From Magnaporthiopsis rhizophila (lineage: Eukaryota; Ascomycota; Sordariomycetes; Magnaporthales; Magnaporthaceae): a stretch of 64,000 nt of DNA. A program made the translations under genes and the position numbers. The first letter of the stretch is position 1; every line of letters starts with the position of its first letter. The stretch is from positions 1 to 64,000 of the forward strand of contig PYSS01000006.1 of the NCBI GenBank assembly GCA_003049465.1, read 5' to 3'. The notes beneath the pieces were generated by a model. The model searched no databases and was not told the origin of the DNA. It worked only from the letters and a program-made list of their open reading frames with translations. This document shows, piece after piece, positions 35,765 to 49,000 of this stretch.

Positions 35765-38700
35765 ACACGCATACAGGCACGCCTTACGCACCACTTTACG
35801 CCTCAACCTATGCACAGAAGAGAAGGAAGGTCGGGGCCCAGTTTTGGAACACAAAAACACATGCGAGGTGTGGTTTGTGAGTGTCAAAGGACAGGCAGCC
35901 CAGCCCGCCGCAACGACCTCGCAGCAGCAACCCTGGCCGCCTAACAACGCACCTTTTTACACACTGTTACAGCCAGAACGACAAGCATGAGGAACCTAGC
36001 CAAGGGGAAAGTGGGGGAGGGGCGTATCGAAGGACCAGGGGACATGGGGGGTGTGGGCCAACACTTGCAGCTTTTTTTTTTTTTTCCAAATACCGAAGCA
36101 GGGGAGCCTCAGTCACGTTTCCACAGGAGGTCGGCGCTGCAGGGATGGAGGTTTGGGGAGTAAGATTCACAAAGAAAAAACGTTATCCTGGCCAGCCAGA
36201 GAGCCAACAGAAAATAGAGTGAGAGGCACCTTGGGAAGGTGGCATGAGGCACGTACCATGGACCGGCCGATAGCCAGGCGGTCGGTCTGGTTACTAAGTC
36301 TCAACGGCGCGCGTGATCCCATAGACAAGCAATGGCCGAAGAAAACGGATCGAGAGCGGGAGAAATTCGAGACGGAAGGCCTCGACCTAGAATGGAATGG
36401 TACCGGACAAAGGAAAGAGGTGATTTTTGCGTCCATGCATTTTGGTCAAAGTCGTTAACTTGACAATGCTTTTTTAGAGTTCCCCCCGCAGCGTCGGTGT
36501 TTTGGGCACCTCAACAGCTGCAACCTGAAGCCGCCGACTGGCTGTCAGTACTGGCAGGGATGTCCTGACCGAGCCTATCGCAGGCGCAAGGAGTGTCGGC
36601 CAACAAAAAAGAGCACACACACGGGGAGGCGCGCCTACAAGGAGTGGGAGAGCAGAGACGTGCAGACAGAGAGGGTTGCGTGCGGCAAGGTGACGGTGGA
36701 GGGGCGTGTGCATCCGGGGTTGTGCCACTGACTAGCAAAAAAAAGATATCCCCGAACCTGTGGAGCCAGCCTATCAAGAAGAAACCTGTGCGAGTGTGGT
36801 GGCGGCGTGGGAACGCCGTACCCGAGTCTCCAGCGTGGGCATGCGGTGCAACCTGTCTAGCAGGGCATCCTTGCGCGTCAGGTCTGTTCGGTAGTCGATC
36901 ATGGCGTCAGATTTCCTCGTCTGAACCGAGTGATCTTCGCAGGGGTGTGTGTCCGGATGAAGTCCGCCTGGGTTTTCTCCTTGAGTGAGGGTGGAGAGAG
37001 GGGAGTTCGGGTCGCCGCAACGGGCGGGCCCCCATGTCGATGGAAGAAAGAGATCAGCGGGTCAGCTCGGTTTTCCTTGTTGTTGCTCTTGAGCATAGGC
37101 GGCGGCGGGTAGCCGAAAGCGCGGACTGTTGGCTAGGGCCTCACTACAAGGGAGTAGGATGCCTGCCGTCTAGTTGGGATCCGGTAAGGACACATGGGCA
37201 GTCCTGTCATCCCTCATCCTCTGCCGAGCCACCTCCGCTCTAAGCCCAACTTGATCCGCCCGAACGAGGTTTTGTGTCCCTGATCTTTTTTGACAATGGA
37301 AGCACACAAGGGAAACGAACACCAAGCTTTTGGAAGCCGCAAGACAGGCATGCCTGACAGGCCTGGGAGGCGACCCAGGGGCTCTGCGGCGAAGAGACTG
37401 AGGCGCAGCTTGCAGAGGATCTACGGGATGAGACCTGAGATGGATGGGGCTTGAAACTTCGTAGCAAAGAGTGGGTATTTTGGGGGCCTGCCGGGGGCAG
37501 GGGTCCCGGACAAGGGCCCGGAGAGCCTCAGCTGGCGTCTGCAACCGTGCTAGCGTCTGACTGTGAGTGATCTCGCTGTGATGGAGGGGATATTCGCATC
37601 GCGAGGCAGAAGATAAGCAAGGGGGAGGCACTGCTCCATGAGTAGATGGTATTGTATGTGTGATTTTGGTAAGGTCAGGTACGCTGAAAAAAACAAAGAA
37701 AGAACAATCATTAAAGACGACAAACCACATAAAGAATAAAAGGCGGGCATTGTCTGGCAATGCCCTCCAGTGGGCCTGGCCGGCGCAACCGAACGGGTTT
37801 GCGAGTGGTCCACGGGAGGTACAGGGCCCCTCACGCAGGAACAGCAACAGCGTCGCATCCATCGAGGTATTCCCACATTGCCTTTTTTCCTCGTCGGGTG
37901 ATGTCGCGTGTCGAGCCGCAGGTACCGGCCGTCATTTTTTCTCTTGTTTTGCCAGGGGCAAAGAGAGTTGTGTGGGTGGAGGGTGCCCGGTGGGTGGTGG
38001 GTGGAATGGTCCGATGAGGTCTGCAAAGCAGGCAGGCAAAAAAAAAGGCGTCGTGCGTTCCCAGGCCAGGTGCGCAGGGGCAGGCATCTAACTGATGTCT
38101 GTGGGCTCCGAGCACGGCTGGCCGCAGGGCCGCCGTCCGCTAAGCTGCATGTAGGTCATAGATGAGTCGGCAGATGGATGCTCTCTCCCTCGCGGTTGGC
38201 AACAAAGAACAAAGAACAAAGAAAAAAAAAAGCATGTGTGCTGACACACAATGGCTCGCCCAGCTGCACGCTTTGGCTTGCAAGGGGTCGAGATCGGGGG
38301 AGCACAGGGAACTGACGACGACGTCTTCCGCCCTTGTCCATCCTCCCCGGCCGGGGGCGGGAATCGCGGGCCGGAGAGATTTTCGGCGGTTTGACATGTG
38401 CTGTCGAACGGAGAATAACGAAATCGAATGCGACGCTGTGGTTCCCATGTCAGACAGCTTCGATCTCCCCTGGAAACGTTGAGGCCGGCCCCAAAAAAAA
38501 TGCACGGCTGGCGCGGTCGCGTTTCCCCCTGGTCCCATGGAGCCCCATAATTAGGGCCAGGGATTGGATTTGTCCAATCCAAGTCCACCCACCCCACGAT
38601 ATGAGGGGCTGCGATGTGGGGTCCGTTGACGTTCCAGTTCGCCCACATCGGTTGGAGAAAGGAGGGGCTCAAGGTTGCTCCTGCTTTGAAGATGGAAGGA

Positions 38701-41700
38701 GCAGAGAACATTTCGAAAAAAGAATCTGGGAAGTGGCCTGTCACCGGGCAAGTGCAGGCATGGAAACTTCTTGGATATCGAATTGATGGATGCGACTTGT
38801 TTCTCTTGGGGAGGGTCGCCACAGACGACCCAGTGGCGCGGCCTGACACGGGCGCCGTGGTATCGCCCCGCACCGTAGCAATGCTTTCCTAACTAGGAGT
38901 ATCGTTGCCTTTGCTAGTGACAAATCTGGCTGGGGGCAGAGACCAACTCGGTGAGGTACCTAGCCTCCTGCCCGCGAAGGCGAACTGATGCCACGGATGC
39001 CCATTGTCTCGGCTTTTGCACTTGGGGAAGTTGTGCGCGCCGCAGCCTGCAGCCACCTTGACGGTCTGGGAACCTTTCAACGACGACGACGACGAAAAGG
39101 AAGTCCGTGACGTAACGCAATTGCAGGAACCCGAAACCGAGAATGGTCAAGCGGAGATAGAAGACAAAACTTGAGTGTGTGCGAAACTCGGCTGCCCGGC
39201 AAGCTGTGGCATTATTCCATTTGGTCCTTGTTTCTATCCCCCGAACCCCTGACATTTTCCACCGGACCGTCTTGTCTTTGTCTGGAACTCTGTGTCTCCT
39301 GTGTTTTCATCCCGGAAACAGGGCCGAGGAAAAAAACAATTGACAGCTCAAATCAAATCACCGCGCTAGCCCAGCTGTGCTAGTGAGTGTACCTACCTAG
39401 GTACCTAGAAGGGTGCAAGCCGAGAGGGCCATCCGCGTGGGAGTGTGGGAGGGGCTCGAGAACGGACGAAAAAGAGGTCAAAGAGGAGAAATTCGTTCTC
39501 GGATGCTACACCGGCCGGGGATGCGACGAAAATCAAAGATGGCTCAGATGCTTGTTCATCTCCACCGCACCGCGTGAGGAGGGACGGGAGGGAAGTAACA
39601 TCTGAGGGTAGCAAAGAGGATCGCAAAAACAAAAACGCGGGACGGGGTTCCTCCCAGCTTGGGCCTGCCGGAAACCCGGGGAGGTGGGCGGAGGCCCAGG
39701 GCTCGGGACTTTCAGTCTGCCCGTCAATAGCAATCGCAACGTACGCCATGTCGTGGCTGATTGGTTGAGGCGGCGGCGTGGAACAGGTCGGCTCACGTGA
39801 GCATATATCCTCTTTCTTTGTTTGTTCTGCTGCCCCGTCTATGTTTGGGCCTTTGTGTGCATGCCAACCCTTCCCCTCTCTCAAATTTAACCTTCACCTT
39901 GCAGAAAAGAAGCTCTCTGTCTGCCGAACCCATCTATTATTAGGGTAGCAACTGCGCCGTAGCGTGCCTGTCATCTCCGGGGCCCCTCTCACATCTCCCA
40001 CCTCTTCCAATTCTGGACTGGGGAAACAGTCAGTCAGTTCCCTCTGGTCCGATCATGGTTTTCTCGGTCGCCCGTCGTCGTAAGGTTCAGCAGCCCACCC
40101 TGGGTGGCAGGACAAATTTCTCGGGGGAAAGGAGGGGGTGTGCAGCCACCAGACATGCCTCCCCCCAGGAACAGAGCTGGATCGCGATTGGCTCCTGAAG
40201 ATGGGGGTGCGGATTGGAGGCTCGACGTTTCAGATGGCTTTTTTGGGACCTAACGCAAAGACGTTTGCTAGGGCCGGGGTCGTCGCAGTGGGGTGGGTCC
40301 CGGCCTGACCGGAGCCCTGGAGGGGTGTGCGCGGACCGCGGGTGGAGTTCTTCACCGTGGGGCTGTCTGTGCCTGGTGGGGCGTCAATGGGAAGAAAAAG
40401 TGGTGTCCACACTTCCCAGCGTCACACTTCTCCTTCCCGGCCGCCGAAGCACCGGCCTATGGATTCAGCACGGGCAGACAGAAAAAAGAGAGAGAGGCTT
40501 CAGCCGAAGGCCGCATGCACCAGAGGTAGGCTGCTCCAGTTCCCAGGGAACCTAGTAAGGTTGCTTTCTTTGTCTCCTTCGGTAGTTGCTAAGGCTGTAG
40601 TTTTCTTGGCTTTTCACCAACCCACCCAACCAACCAGCATCTCACCCCTTAAACGTAGCAGCCCTTGGCGTGGGCTGAGCACAGCTGACGTTGCCTTTCG
40701 ATATCGACTGCAGTATACACTCCTGTAGGTTCTGGGGCTATTATTCACTGAGCGCTATACACATGCAGAATGTCGGCCATTGGCCATCTGTCAGCGTCAA
40801 ATTTGGGGCTAGTCATCCTTCCACCGAGGCCCGTCGTCCAGTAGCAGAGCGAGGCTACTGTAGGTACCCATGGGCCCCCTTCTCTACTGGCTTGACCGTT
40901 TCAACCGATGTTCGGGACACGGCCCAAGTTCATGCGCCAGAGTGGGAATGCGATTTGTGCATGGCCCGATTCTGCTGCCCACTTGGCTTGGGGCCTTAGA
41001 GGGGGAAAACGGACGAAATGACAGCAGGCCCGCGCGCCAGCGCGTGCGCTGCTGCTGCTGCTTGCCTTTCGGACAAGCTGATAAACGTTCGCCTCACCAT
41101 CTCATCGGATGTCCCATCGGCCGATGGACCGATCGGGTTCAGGCTCCAGCTGAGGAGGAGGAGGACGGGGAAGGGGTGTGTTTCTGGGGTTTGGCCCGGT
41201 CGTTGGTTTCTGCTCTGCACAGCTGACGCACCGTGATGGCTGCTATATTTAGCGACCTTATCTTTCGAACCGATGTGCCCCTCCAAACGTTTACCTCGGC
41301 TGCTCCCAGAGGCGCGTCACTCGGCCCAAGTTCGAGGGGAGAAGAAGGCTATGACGCTATATCTCCGCCTGGCACTTCTTCTTCCTTCGTCATGTACAGA
41401 GCTCCCTCGAGTCACGCAGACCAGCAAGCTCTCGGTCGCGTCTGCCCCTCTTCCCGTCGCCCGGAACTCCCTTTTTCGGCGATGACGCACGGGCGGCCGT
41501 CACAGGCAAGCTGCAGCTGCAGCTGCCGACATAGGGCTCTTGCTTGCTTCCTTCTCGCCTCTCTTTCTCTGCCACGCGAGTCGACGCATTTCTGCCTCTC
41601 GCCGCTTCCGGTCGAATCGTTGTCCCGTTGCGCATGTGTCTTGCCACCTGACTTGCCTCTTCCAGTGGAAGAGAGCTTTCCGCTCGTGTTCGTTCCCTCG

Positions 41701-44469
41701 GTCTCCTTACTCGATATGGTTATATGGTTTGATGAGAATTGCGCCGCTCGGTGTGAGCTCAGCCTTGCCTTGTGCTGGATGCCGCCGAGGACCGGAAGGC
41801 TATTTTGGATTTTATCGATATTCCCTCTATTTTTGCCTTGTGTTTTTGTTCTCGGCTTCCTTTTGGTGGCACCTTTGCCTTCCACGCGAACCCACGGCCT
41901 CGGAGACTGCATCGGTAGAGAAATAACATGTGCCATGTGGGTTTGACGGTGTTACGACTCTAGTGACCGAAGCTGTATTCATCACGCGGAATTCGTGAAG
42001 CTTTGATTCATCGCCGGTCGTGGCACTGCTTGCGGCCATGCACGTCTGGCCGCCCCCAAACGCAAACCAAACTACGCCTGTTTAGAAACCATCTGCTGTC
42101 TTCCGCATCTTCGGATTCCTGGTTACCGGCCAGTGGTCTACCAAGGCCCGCCCTAGTCCGTGTGATCTCTCGCGCCCGTCCAAACCACCCTCCAATGTTG
42201 CGTGCTACCATTAGGACAAGTCACCTAGCATCTGGTAGCACGCACATAGTCCCAATCTCATTGTAGTTTGGAGGGGAAGGGTTGGATGCCATCTAGCTGA
42301 TATGCTATGGGGATGAAAGAATGAGCGCATGAACAAGGAACGAGATGGCCGAGTGCTGATGCTCCATCCAAACACGACACCTTGTTGCGTTTGGCACACA
42401 CGCCAGTAATCCAAAGATATACAGAATACTGCGTCTCCCGCGGTGCCTTGCTGATTTCCCATGGCGTCGTTGCATCCACTTGCTTCCGCCTGGTCTTAGA
42501 ATGCAGGCTCCATTTTCATGGCCCGTCATGGTCGTCATTTTTTCTTCTATCTACACCCTGTTGCTACTGTATCCGAGACTCGCAAGGGCTGACGATATTC
42601 ATTTTCTCACTAAGCCCTTTCTTTTTTTTTTTCTCTCTTGCTCTTTCTCGTGGCTGTCGGCAAGCCACCCTCCGGTCTTCTCACAGACCCACGGCTCTCC
42701 TCGTCGCAGCTGCGTTATAGGCTAGGACCCAGGGCGGCGGCCGAAAAGAGCCGCAACCACGTTCCACAGCCCACGCACGCCTCGACTCTCCTATCGGGTC
42801 TGATGTGGGCTGCACGGCCTCTGCTGGTCTCGTCGCTCACTGCCGGCCGCTGGGTGATGTCGGAAGGGGCTACGCTCGAGGAGGGCGAGCGGGCAGCAAG
42901 CTGCAAAAACGTTGACAAGCAGACCATCAGCGGGCTGGGGCGGTGTTCGCTGTAGCACGACAAAACGCCCACAAAGCTGGGCGCAGGGCGTTGAGCCCGT
43001 TGGGTGTCGCGAGCCCCCCGCCCTGACACCTTCTTTTTTTCCGTCTTTGTCTCGTACGCGATTGCGCGACTTTGCACCAAGGACGCCGCCCCAATGCAAG
43101 TGCTGGGTGAGCTGGGTCCCTGCCCGCCTTGGCGAGGCGGCTTGTGTGCGTGTGCGGCGCGCGCGAGCCACTTGTTGGTGCTTACATACGGCGCTCGTGG
43201 TGTAAGACTGCACCGGTCGCTTCCACTGTATGCGCGTATGGGGCGCTTGCAGAGGATCGCCCTGTCGGCAGTGGATTTGGTGAGGATGACGGCTGAGGGA
43301 GGAATCTGACCGCCTCCGGACCGGGGCTGGATACACAAGGAGAACAGAGCATTGCCAGCTGGATCAAGGCTTTGCTAGGTTGTCCTCTTCGCCGTTGTGC
43401 AACGTCAGCGGCATGCAATGCATCGCGGCCTGGAAAGACGCAGCAGTAGACCGTGCAGGGTGATGGTAGGATAGCAAGAGAGGTGCAGAGAGAGGGACTT
43501 CCAGTGCTTTGCATCATGGCAATGGGGGTCAACTCGAGTTGCTTGCGCGTCACCGTGGCCCTCCTCCTTTTCAGTGCTGACAGTGGCCGTGATTGTGTCT
43601 CGTTGCTACAAAAACGCCCGCCGAGGTTTGCATTTAGCATTGACATGGACCTCCAAATCCCCGTCTTCCTCGTCGTCCTCGTCGTCGTCGCCGCCTCGTT
43701 GCTCACCGTTGCCCGCCACGCCAGCATTTCTCACTCGCCCTGTCGCAGCAGATCAAGCTTGTTGCCAGTGCCGCGTCACACGCGCAAGCGCGCCTTGACA
43801 AGGTAGGTTAATGCTGCTGCTTATCACATCCTACCTAGCAGCTTTGATGTCTTGCTCCACAGCGCAAAAAAAGCAAGGACAGGGGAGGGACGGTGCAACG
43901 CAAACCAACCGACCGAACGCCCAGGCTCGCAGGTGCGACGGCGGGGACGCGTAGATGTTTTTTTCTTCTTAACTTGGCAGCAGTCTCGCGGCAGGAGAGC
44001 AGGGAAGGAGAAAAAGAAATGGGACTGAGCCAACCAGAGAGCGGTCGTGTGACCCCGCGGAGCCGGGACCGGTCCAGTGAGTATGGGGGCCAAGGAAGAG
44101 GTGGATCCTTCAGCTTGCCTGCTGCGGGCATTGTTGCCCTGATGTCGTGATGCCCAAAAAGCCAGTGGCTGTGACGCTTACCCGCATGAAAGTGAGGCTG
44201 GTGGTGCGCATGTGTACGCCTCGCCTGCCTTTATAAGCCGGAACACCAGAGTGGGACTCCAGCGAAGTAGCTTCACTCAATACCCTAAGTTTGTAGGAAA
44301 CTTTACCTGAGGGATCTCAGGAACCTCCAAGTGGCTTGCTGCGAGGAGACTTCGCTTTTTACGATCCTTTTCCTAGATGTTTTGTTCCCAAATCGTTTCT
44401 CGGATCGTGTTCGCGGTCGGATTCTCGCCTGTGTTCTTGCGAAGTCATCATGTTTTCGGTCTGGAATGG

Positions 44470-44550
44470 TGGCTTAGTGGCAAGGTACGACAAACGCCGA
44501 ACCGGCTGGATGCAGATAAAGTGCTTAGTTTATGTGCCCGTTCGAATCCG
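44470..44550 (+). ncRNA. tRNA-like Pol III promoter boxes (A and B)
   Basis: TGGCTTAGTGGC at 44470-44481 matches the tRNA A-box consensus at nearly every position. CGTTCGAATCC at 44539-44549 matches the B box with one change. The 58-base spacing fits tRNA genes with a long arm or intron. I could not fold a complete cloverleaf: the T stem pairs at only three of five positions and no acceptor stem is evident. A decayed tRNA or tRNA-derived repeat fragment is possible, as is chance. Confidence 0.25.
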
Positions 44551-47530
44551 TCTCTTGCTTCAAAATCTAAGGGATCATTCTTTGCACTCTTTTCCCTCCC
44601 CTGTAACCGTTACCTGGCTTCCCTCGCTGTGCCACAAGCCTGCTTTAAAGACACACCAAAGGCCCCGAAATAGTTCCCCAAGTCACAAAGGTCATACCGT
44701 AAACTCCTACCATACTTTCTCTTTATCTATGTGACACAATACAGTCATCAAACGCCCCGCTCATCTCGAGGATTCTCGACATGGAGGTTCCCGCATGCGT
44801 GCCCTGGGTCGAGGAGCAGTTTCCCATCGTTTTCAGTATCACCCTAACAGCTCGAATACGAGGGCCAAATTATACCTAGGTCAGTAGCCTACAGCGGCTC
44901 GATATGGGAGTGGACTGGGCAACGAGCCTTTCATTTGGAGGAATGCACGAAAGATTCTTTTTACCTGCTTCGATGCAGCATGGGTGTGGTTCCTCCACGG
45001 CACAGCCAACCATCCCTGTCCGTCATTCGGACTCTCAGGGGTTGGGCAGTTCCTGATCACAGCAGTGAATGAAGGCGTTACGGTCTCTTCCTGGTACCAC
45101 CCGGATAGATGCAGCCTTTGTGAACCCTGTTATGACACTGCTTGCATGACAAAGAAGCGCTCCAATCACCCCGTATCGGAGTTTCTTTTTTTTTTTCGCT
45201 GCCCGCATTCCCGGCAACATACAGCATATGATAGGGGATGCATATCCACACGGAATGGATGTGCCGCTGGCAGGGAAATGAGGCGGTGATATGGGACGAG
45301 TCGCACGGGGAAACGGGCGAGGCCGCAACTGGTGATGCAAAAAGACAGGAGGAGAGGCCACGGTACAGCATGATAAGACGACGTATACTATTCACCATGG
45401 TTAGCCTATCACCTGCAGACCGGCTAAGAGCGTGGCATGGAGTATCCAAACGTGACCTGTTTCTTTGCCAATCTTTGCCTTTGTCGACGCGGGGGTCGTG
45501 TTACCCGCATGACAAAGGATGGAGAGGCTGGTAACGACACATCAGGCGACCTATGCCGGGCGGCCTCAGGCTGAGTGCTCTCGCCCTGACGAGCCGGGAA
45601 GTGTTGAGGCGGCAGCTTGTTCCCGTCCGCAGCCCTGGCATGGAGCTGCGACGAAATGAGATGGCATTCGTGCTCCCATGCCGTTAGACGTACACCCTCT
45701 CTACCAGAACACTCCGCTGTACAAGGCGTGGCAGTTTACCGATCACCTTTCCCGAAACGTTCTCGGGATTCTTGAAAAAGCGAGAATACTCTCCTGCAGT
45801 CCGCCTTCTCTAAGCAGCATTCTCGGCCCAGCATTTCCTTCCGCCCTTGGCAAGGCCTGACAGTCCTCGTCCCCATCCCGTGTATAAGGGGAAAAACATG
45901 TACAAAGCCGTTATTCCCCGAGCGGGACCGGCAAATGGCACATATAGGCACGCAACGCCCCCTACGTGGCAATATGGCGCGGACCCGGATGTCAATGCCT
46001 TGGGCCGCGGGGCGTCCGTCCGTCCAAGTCACGGATGGCGCCTAACAGCCTCATTGGTGGCATGGAACAGGGCTCGAGAACAACGCGGATGAGAAAGGTG
46101 TCTGAGGAGAGATGTTTTCGTCCTAGGGCTGGCTAGCGGCGCAATCCTGATCCACAGGCGCGCCAGTAACCCAGGAGGCAAAGGGAGTCGGAATGGGATG
46201 ATAAAGTTTCACAGGTTGGTAAAAATCTATATCCATGCGAGTGCAGCATCGGGCTCCTACAGCCCTTGTGACGTGCAGACGCGCCCAGGCTGCTAGCCTG
46301 TACTGCCGTGTGACCCTTTACTGCTCGTGAGTCTTTTGTCAGGTCTCGTTCAATCGTACGATGTACGGCAGGCGTACGAACTCGCCTGTCTGCCTAGGTT
46401 GCAGCATAGCATGTGTCTATCCGAAATATCAGGCTTCGTAACCAGGGGGAGGTGAAGCAGGTCGGGGGATTTGCGTTTGCGGGTAGCGTTTAAAAGGTCC
46501 GATCCACAGACAGGACCGGAAAGCAACTCCTAAAAGAGGGAACTTGATGTCCATGAGGTCCGGCTCGGTATTGTTAGCGGGGTGTTCGAAAGCTTCGGGA
46601 GGCCGGGTGGAGAGAAGCGTCAACACGAGGCTATGCCTATATGAAATTGGGATTTGTGCAAATGGAAAATTGTGAATCTTTTTGGAAAAGAGTATTATGG
46701 GAGCAGAAGGCTCAGAATCCACTATCCGTCTGCTCTCAGCATATCAAGTCGACGAGCCAGCCTGGCACCGGGAGAGAGTGGGGTTCCCGCATTAGCTTAT
46801 GGCCTCTGTTGTTATTCTGCTTCGAGGCTTCTTCGTTGAGCCTCCTGCTCAGCGCCTTCGGTCAAAGTGCTATCTTGGAAAGAACTTTAGCCCTCAAACT
46901 TGCGCGGCTCGAAACTCATCTATCTCCTGCGCAGACCATTGTTCCTTCTTCTGCAGCAGATTTATAGTTTCCCATATTCCCGGCGGCCAGTGGCCCATAT
47001 AATCAAGCCGGAAGCCCATGTGTAGGCCGTGATCGAGCCAGCAAGCCCCTACGCCGCCGCACCCCTTCCATACAAGCCCCCAGACGCAGCAGTACGTGCA
47101 GCGCGTCCGTTCGTTTCGATGCGTCCCGTTTGGCTCGCGGCACTTACTGCACCATTATCCCAACCTCATCCTGATTTTCCGGTCAGGGAATCGTCCAACG
47201 TCTTCACCGCCATAACGGCCCACGTAGACAGTGGATCACCCGACGATTCAATATGGCGTCCTCATTGGCGCCCGGCGTTCTTGACATTTGACAGTCCTGG
47301 AAGCGCAGCAAACCAACAACCTAGTGGTGGAGTCGAGGGGCTGATGGATGCATACACCGAAAATACCTAGTCTGCTGCCTGCCTACGTCTGGGATCATGT
47401 GCGTTGATTCTGCTTTCTTTCACTCTGCTCTAAAGGGCTCCGGCGCTGCTCCTTCTCGTCCTTTTCCTCCATGCCATAATTTGTTTCAGCCGAGCTGACT
47501 TTGCCAAGAAACATCGAACACACCACAGTC

Positions 47531-49000
47531 ATGCCTCCAAAACGCAAGAAGCCCAGGTACAAGAGGGAAACCATGATCGCGGCAGTTTGCCGCGACAAGG
47601 TAAATGGCGATGTAAGCACTCACCCACACTCCCCGTCACATCGCATGGTTGCCTCAATATTCACTTTTGCTACAAAAAGACCTTGCGTACCTTCATGTCT
47701 CAGGCGGGCGAGGGCTTACTACCTGCCCCATTGGAGCTTGTGCTGTTCGCCAAGCCTCTTCGGGATGTCACGGCTTTCCTCAGGACCAGCTCTGGCAAGG
47801 AAGAATTTGATCTTGTCGATCCTTTCGAGGCTGTACCGGGCCAGACAGATGTGGTCGATGGCTTCCTCGCTTCCACCTGGAATCTAAAACTAGATATTGA
47901 CAGCGAAGGCGACAGACCAATCGTCAGCTCCACGGCCATGATCGTGCTAGACGAGCCGACTGCCAGCAGGGATGGCGTCTGCTTCATCAGCGTCAGGATC
48001 TGGCGTGGCACCGACGGAGAACAGCAAGAAGACAGCATTGGGTTCCGTTGCGCATTCTCGGGAGTGCCAGCCGCCATAGCCGAGCTTCAAGATCTCCGGG
48101 CCTGCTGGGCTCATCACGAACGGGCAAGACTCCCCAGTTTCTCGTGCCGACTCGTGTTTCGGACAGCCATGCGATGCACATACTGATTGACATTCATTGC
48201 ATACAGGCCCGCCGGATGCGGAACGAAGCTGCCAGGTGCGGCGGCGTGTGGAGGGCCGAAACCATGGCCCGACTGCGCGTCCAAGAGGCCATCCCGGGCG
48301 TGATCCGCTGCCACCTCGAACCGGTCGTCTTCCCGCCGTTCAAAGGGAAGCCCCGCACCCTCCCGATGCCCTATGGGTTCTTCTTCCCGCTGTTTATCAC
48401 CGCCGGCAACATAACTCTCGCTACCATCAACCAGTTCCTCACCAAGGCTTTCTCCTCCCAGGACGAAAGGAACCAAAGTCATCCCCCGAACGAGGCCCGC
48501 CGTACGTCTGGGGCCACCTCTGCATCATCACCAACGTTGATCGGGACGGCGACCCGTATGCCGGCTGCACGTCCACCTCCGGGCCGGCCAAGCACCCGCT
48601 CAAGGCGGTCCCCGCCCTCCCCAAAGAGCTCCTGTACGCCAACCCCGAGGCCTGCCTGGCCTTCGCTCGGAACCGCTTTCCTGTCCAGGTCGACATGCTC
48701 GAGTGGGGCAGGTTCATCATACTCGACGACTTTACCGAGACCGACAAGACCGCCCTGGTCGGGATGTACGAGGGCGGCCACGGCCTCGTCCTGATGCGAT
48801 GCCCTTTCGACTGTACCGTGGACATGTTCGCGGTCGTCGAGAACACCCCGAGCTCGTTCGATACCGTGACCAATGACGCTTCGAGAACTACGTCTGGCGT
48901 CGCCGACTCAATATGGCGAACGGGGCCCTCCCAGCCGCCTCCGCCGCGCTCTACAACCCTTGCGAAGCGGCCTTTTCCAACCGAAGAAAGTACCCAGTGA
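47531..49000 (+). CDS. hypothetical protein with an apparent single-base frameshift
   Basis: I recognise no family. Exon 1 is 47531-47599 (MPPKRKKPRYKRETM, a basic start). A 104-base intron follows, with GTAAAT donor and CAG acceptor. Exon 2 is 47704-48153 (VLFAKPLRDVTAFL; VRIWRGTDGEQQEDSIGF). A 53-base intron 48154-48206 (GTGTTT...ATACAG) leads to exon 3. Within exon 3 the coding-like frame switches at about 48483-48487, a run of five C. Upstream, MPYGFFFPLFITAGNITLA is in one frame. Downstream, PPYVWGHLCIITNVDRDGDP and LEWGRFIILDDFTETDK are in another. No GT-AG intron explains the switch, but one missing base in the C run would, giving about 437 residues. It may be a sequencing error or a genuine lesion in a young or dispensable gene. 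A hydrophobic stretch in exon 3 might be a membrane segment. Confidence 0.5.
48154..48206 (+). other. predicted 53-base intron in the orphan gene
   Basis: Without removal of this segment the exon 2 frame stops at a TGA at 48184. Splicing GTGTTT to ATACAG restores a frame that stays open for more than 250 bases. The donor is weak, so confidence is limited. Confidence 0.45.

Larger units (their letters stand above)
34085..47530. other. 13.4-kb stretch with no supported gene
   Basis: Frames here are short, overlap on several strands and show no family motif, so I call none. Contents seen: the probable promoter and leader of the regulatory gene (34085-35200); A-rich DNA at 35165-35230; a (CA)n tract at 35680-35762; TACCTACCTAGGTACCTAG at 39390-39408; a TTTATAA at about 44229; and a tRNA-like A-box/B-box pair at 44470-44550. 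Small secreted-protein or non-coding RNA genes cannot be excluded. Confidence 0.5.

Noticed and set aside
38088..38873. 261-residue open frame on the minus strand
   Set aside because: No family motif, mixed composition and overlapping open frames on the other strand; looks like a chance frame in GC-rich DNA.
41233..41946. 237-residue plus-strand frame with hydrophobic segments
   Set aside because: Starts with GTG then ATG, no recognisable domain, and a frame of similar length lies on the opposite strand.
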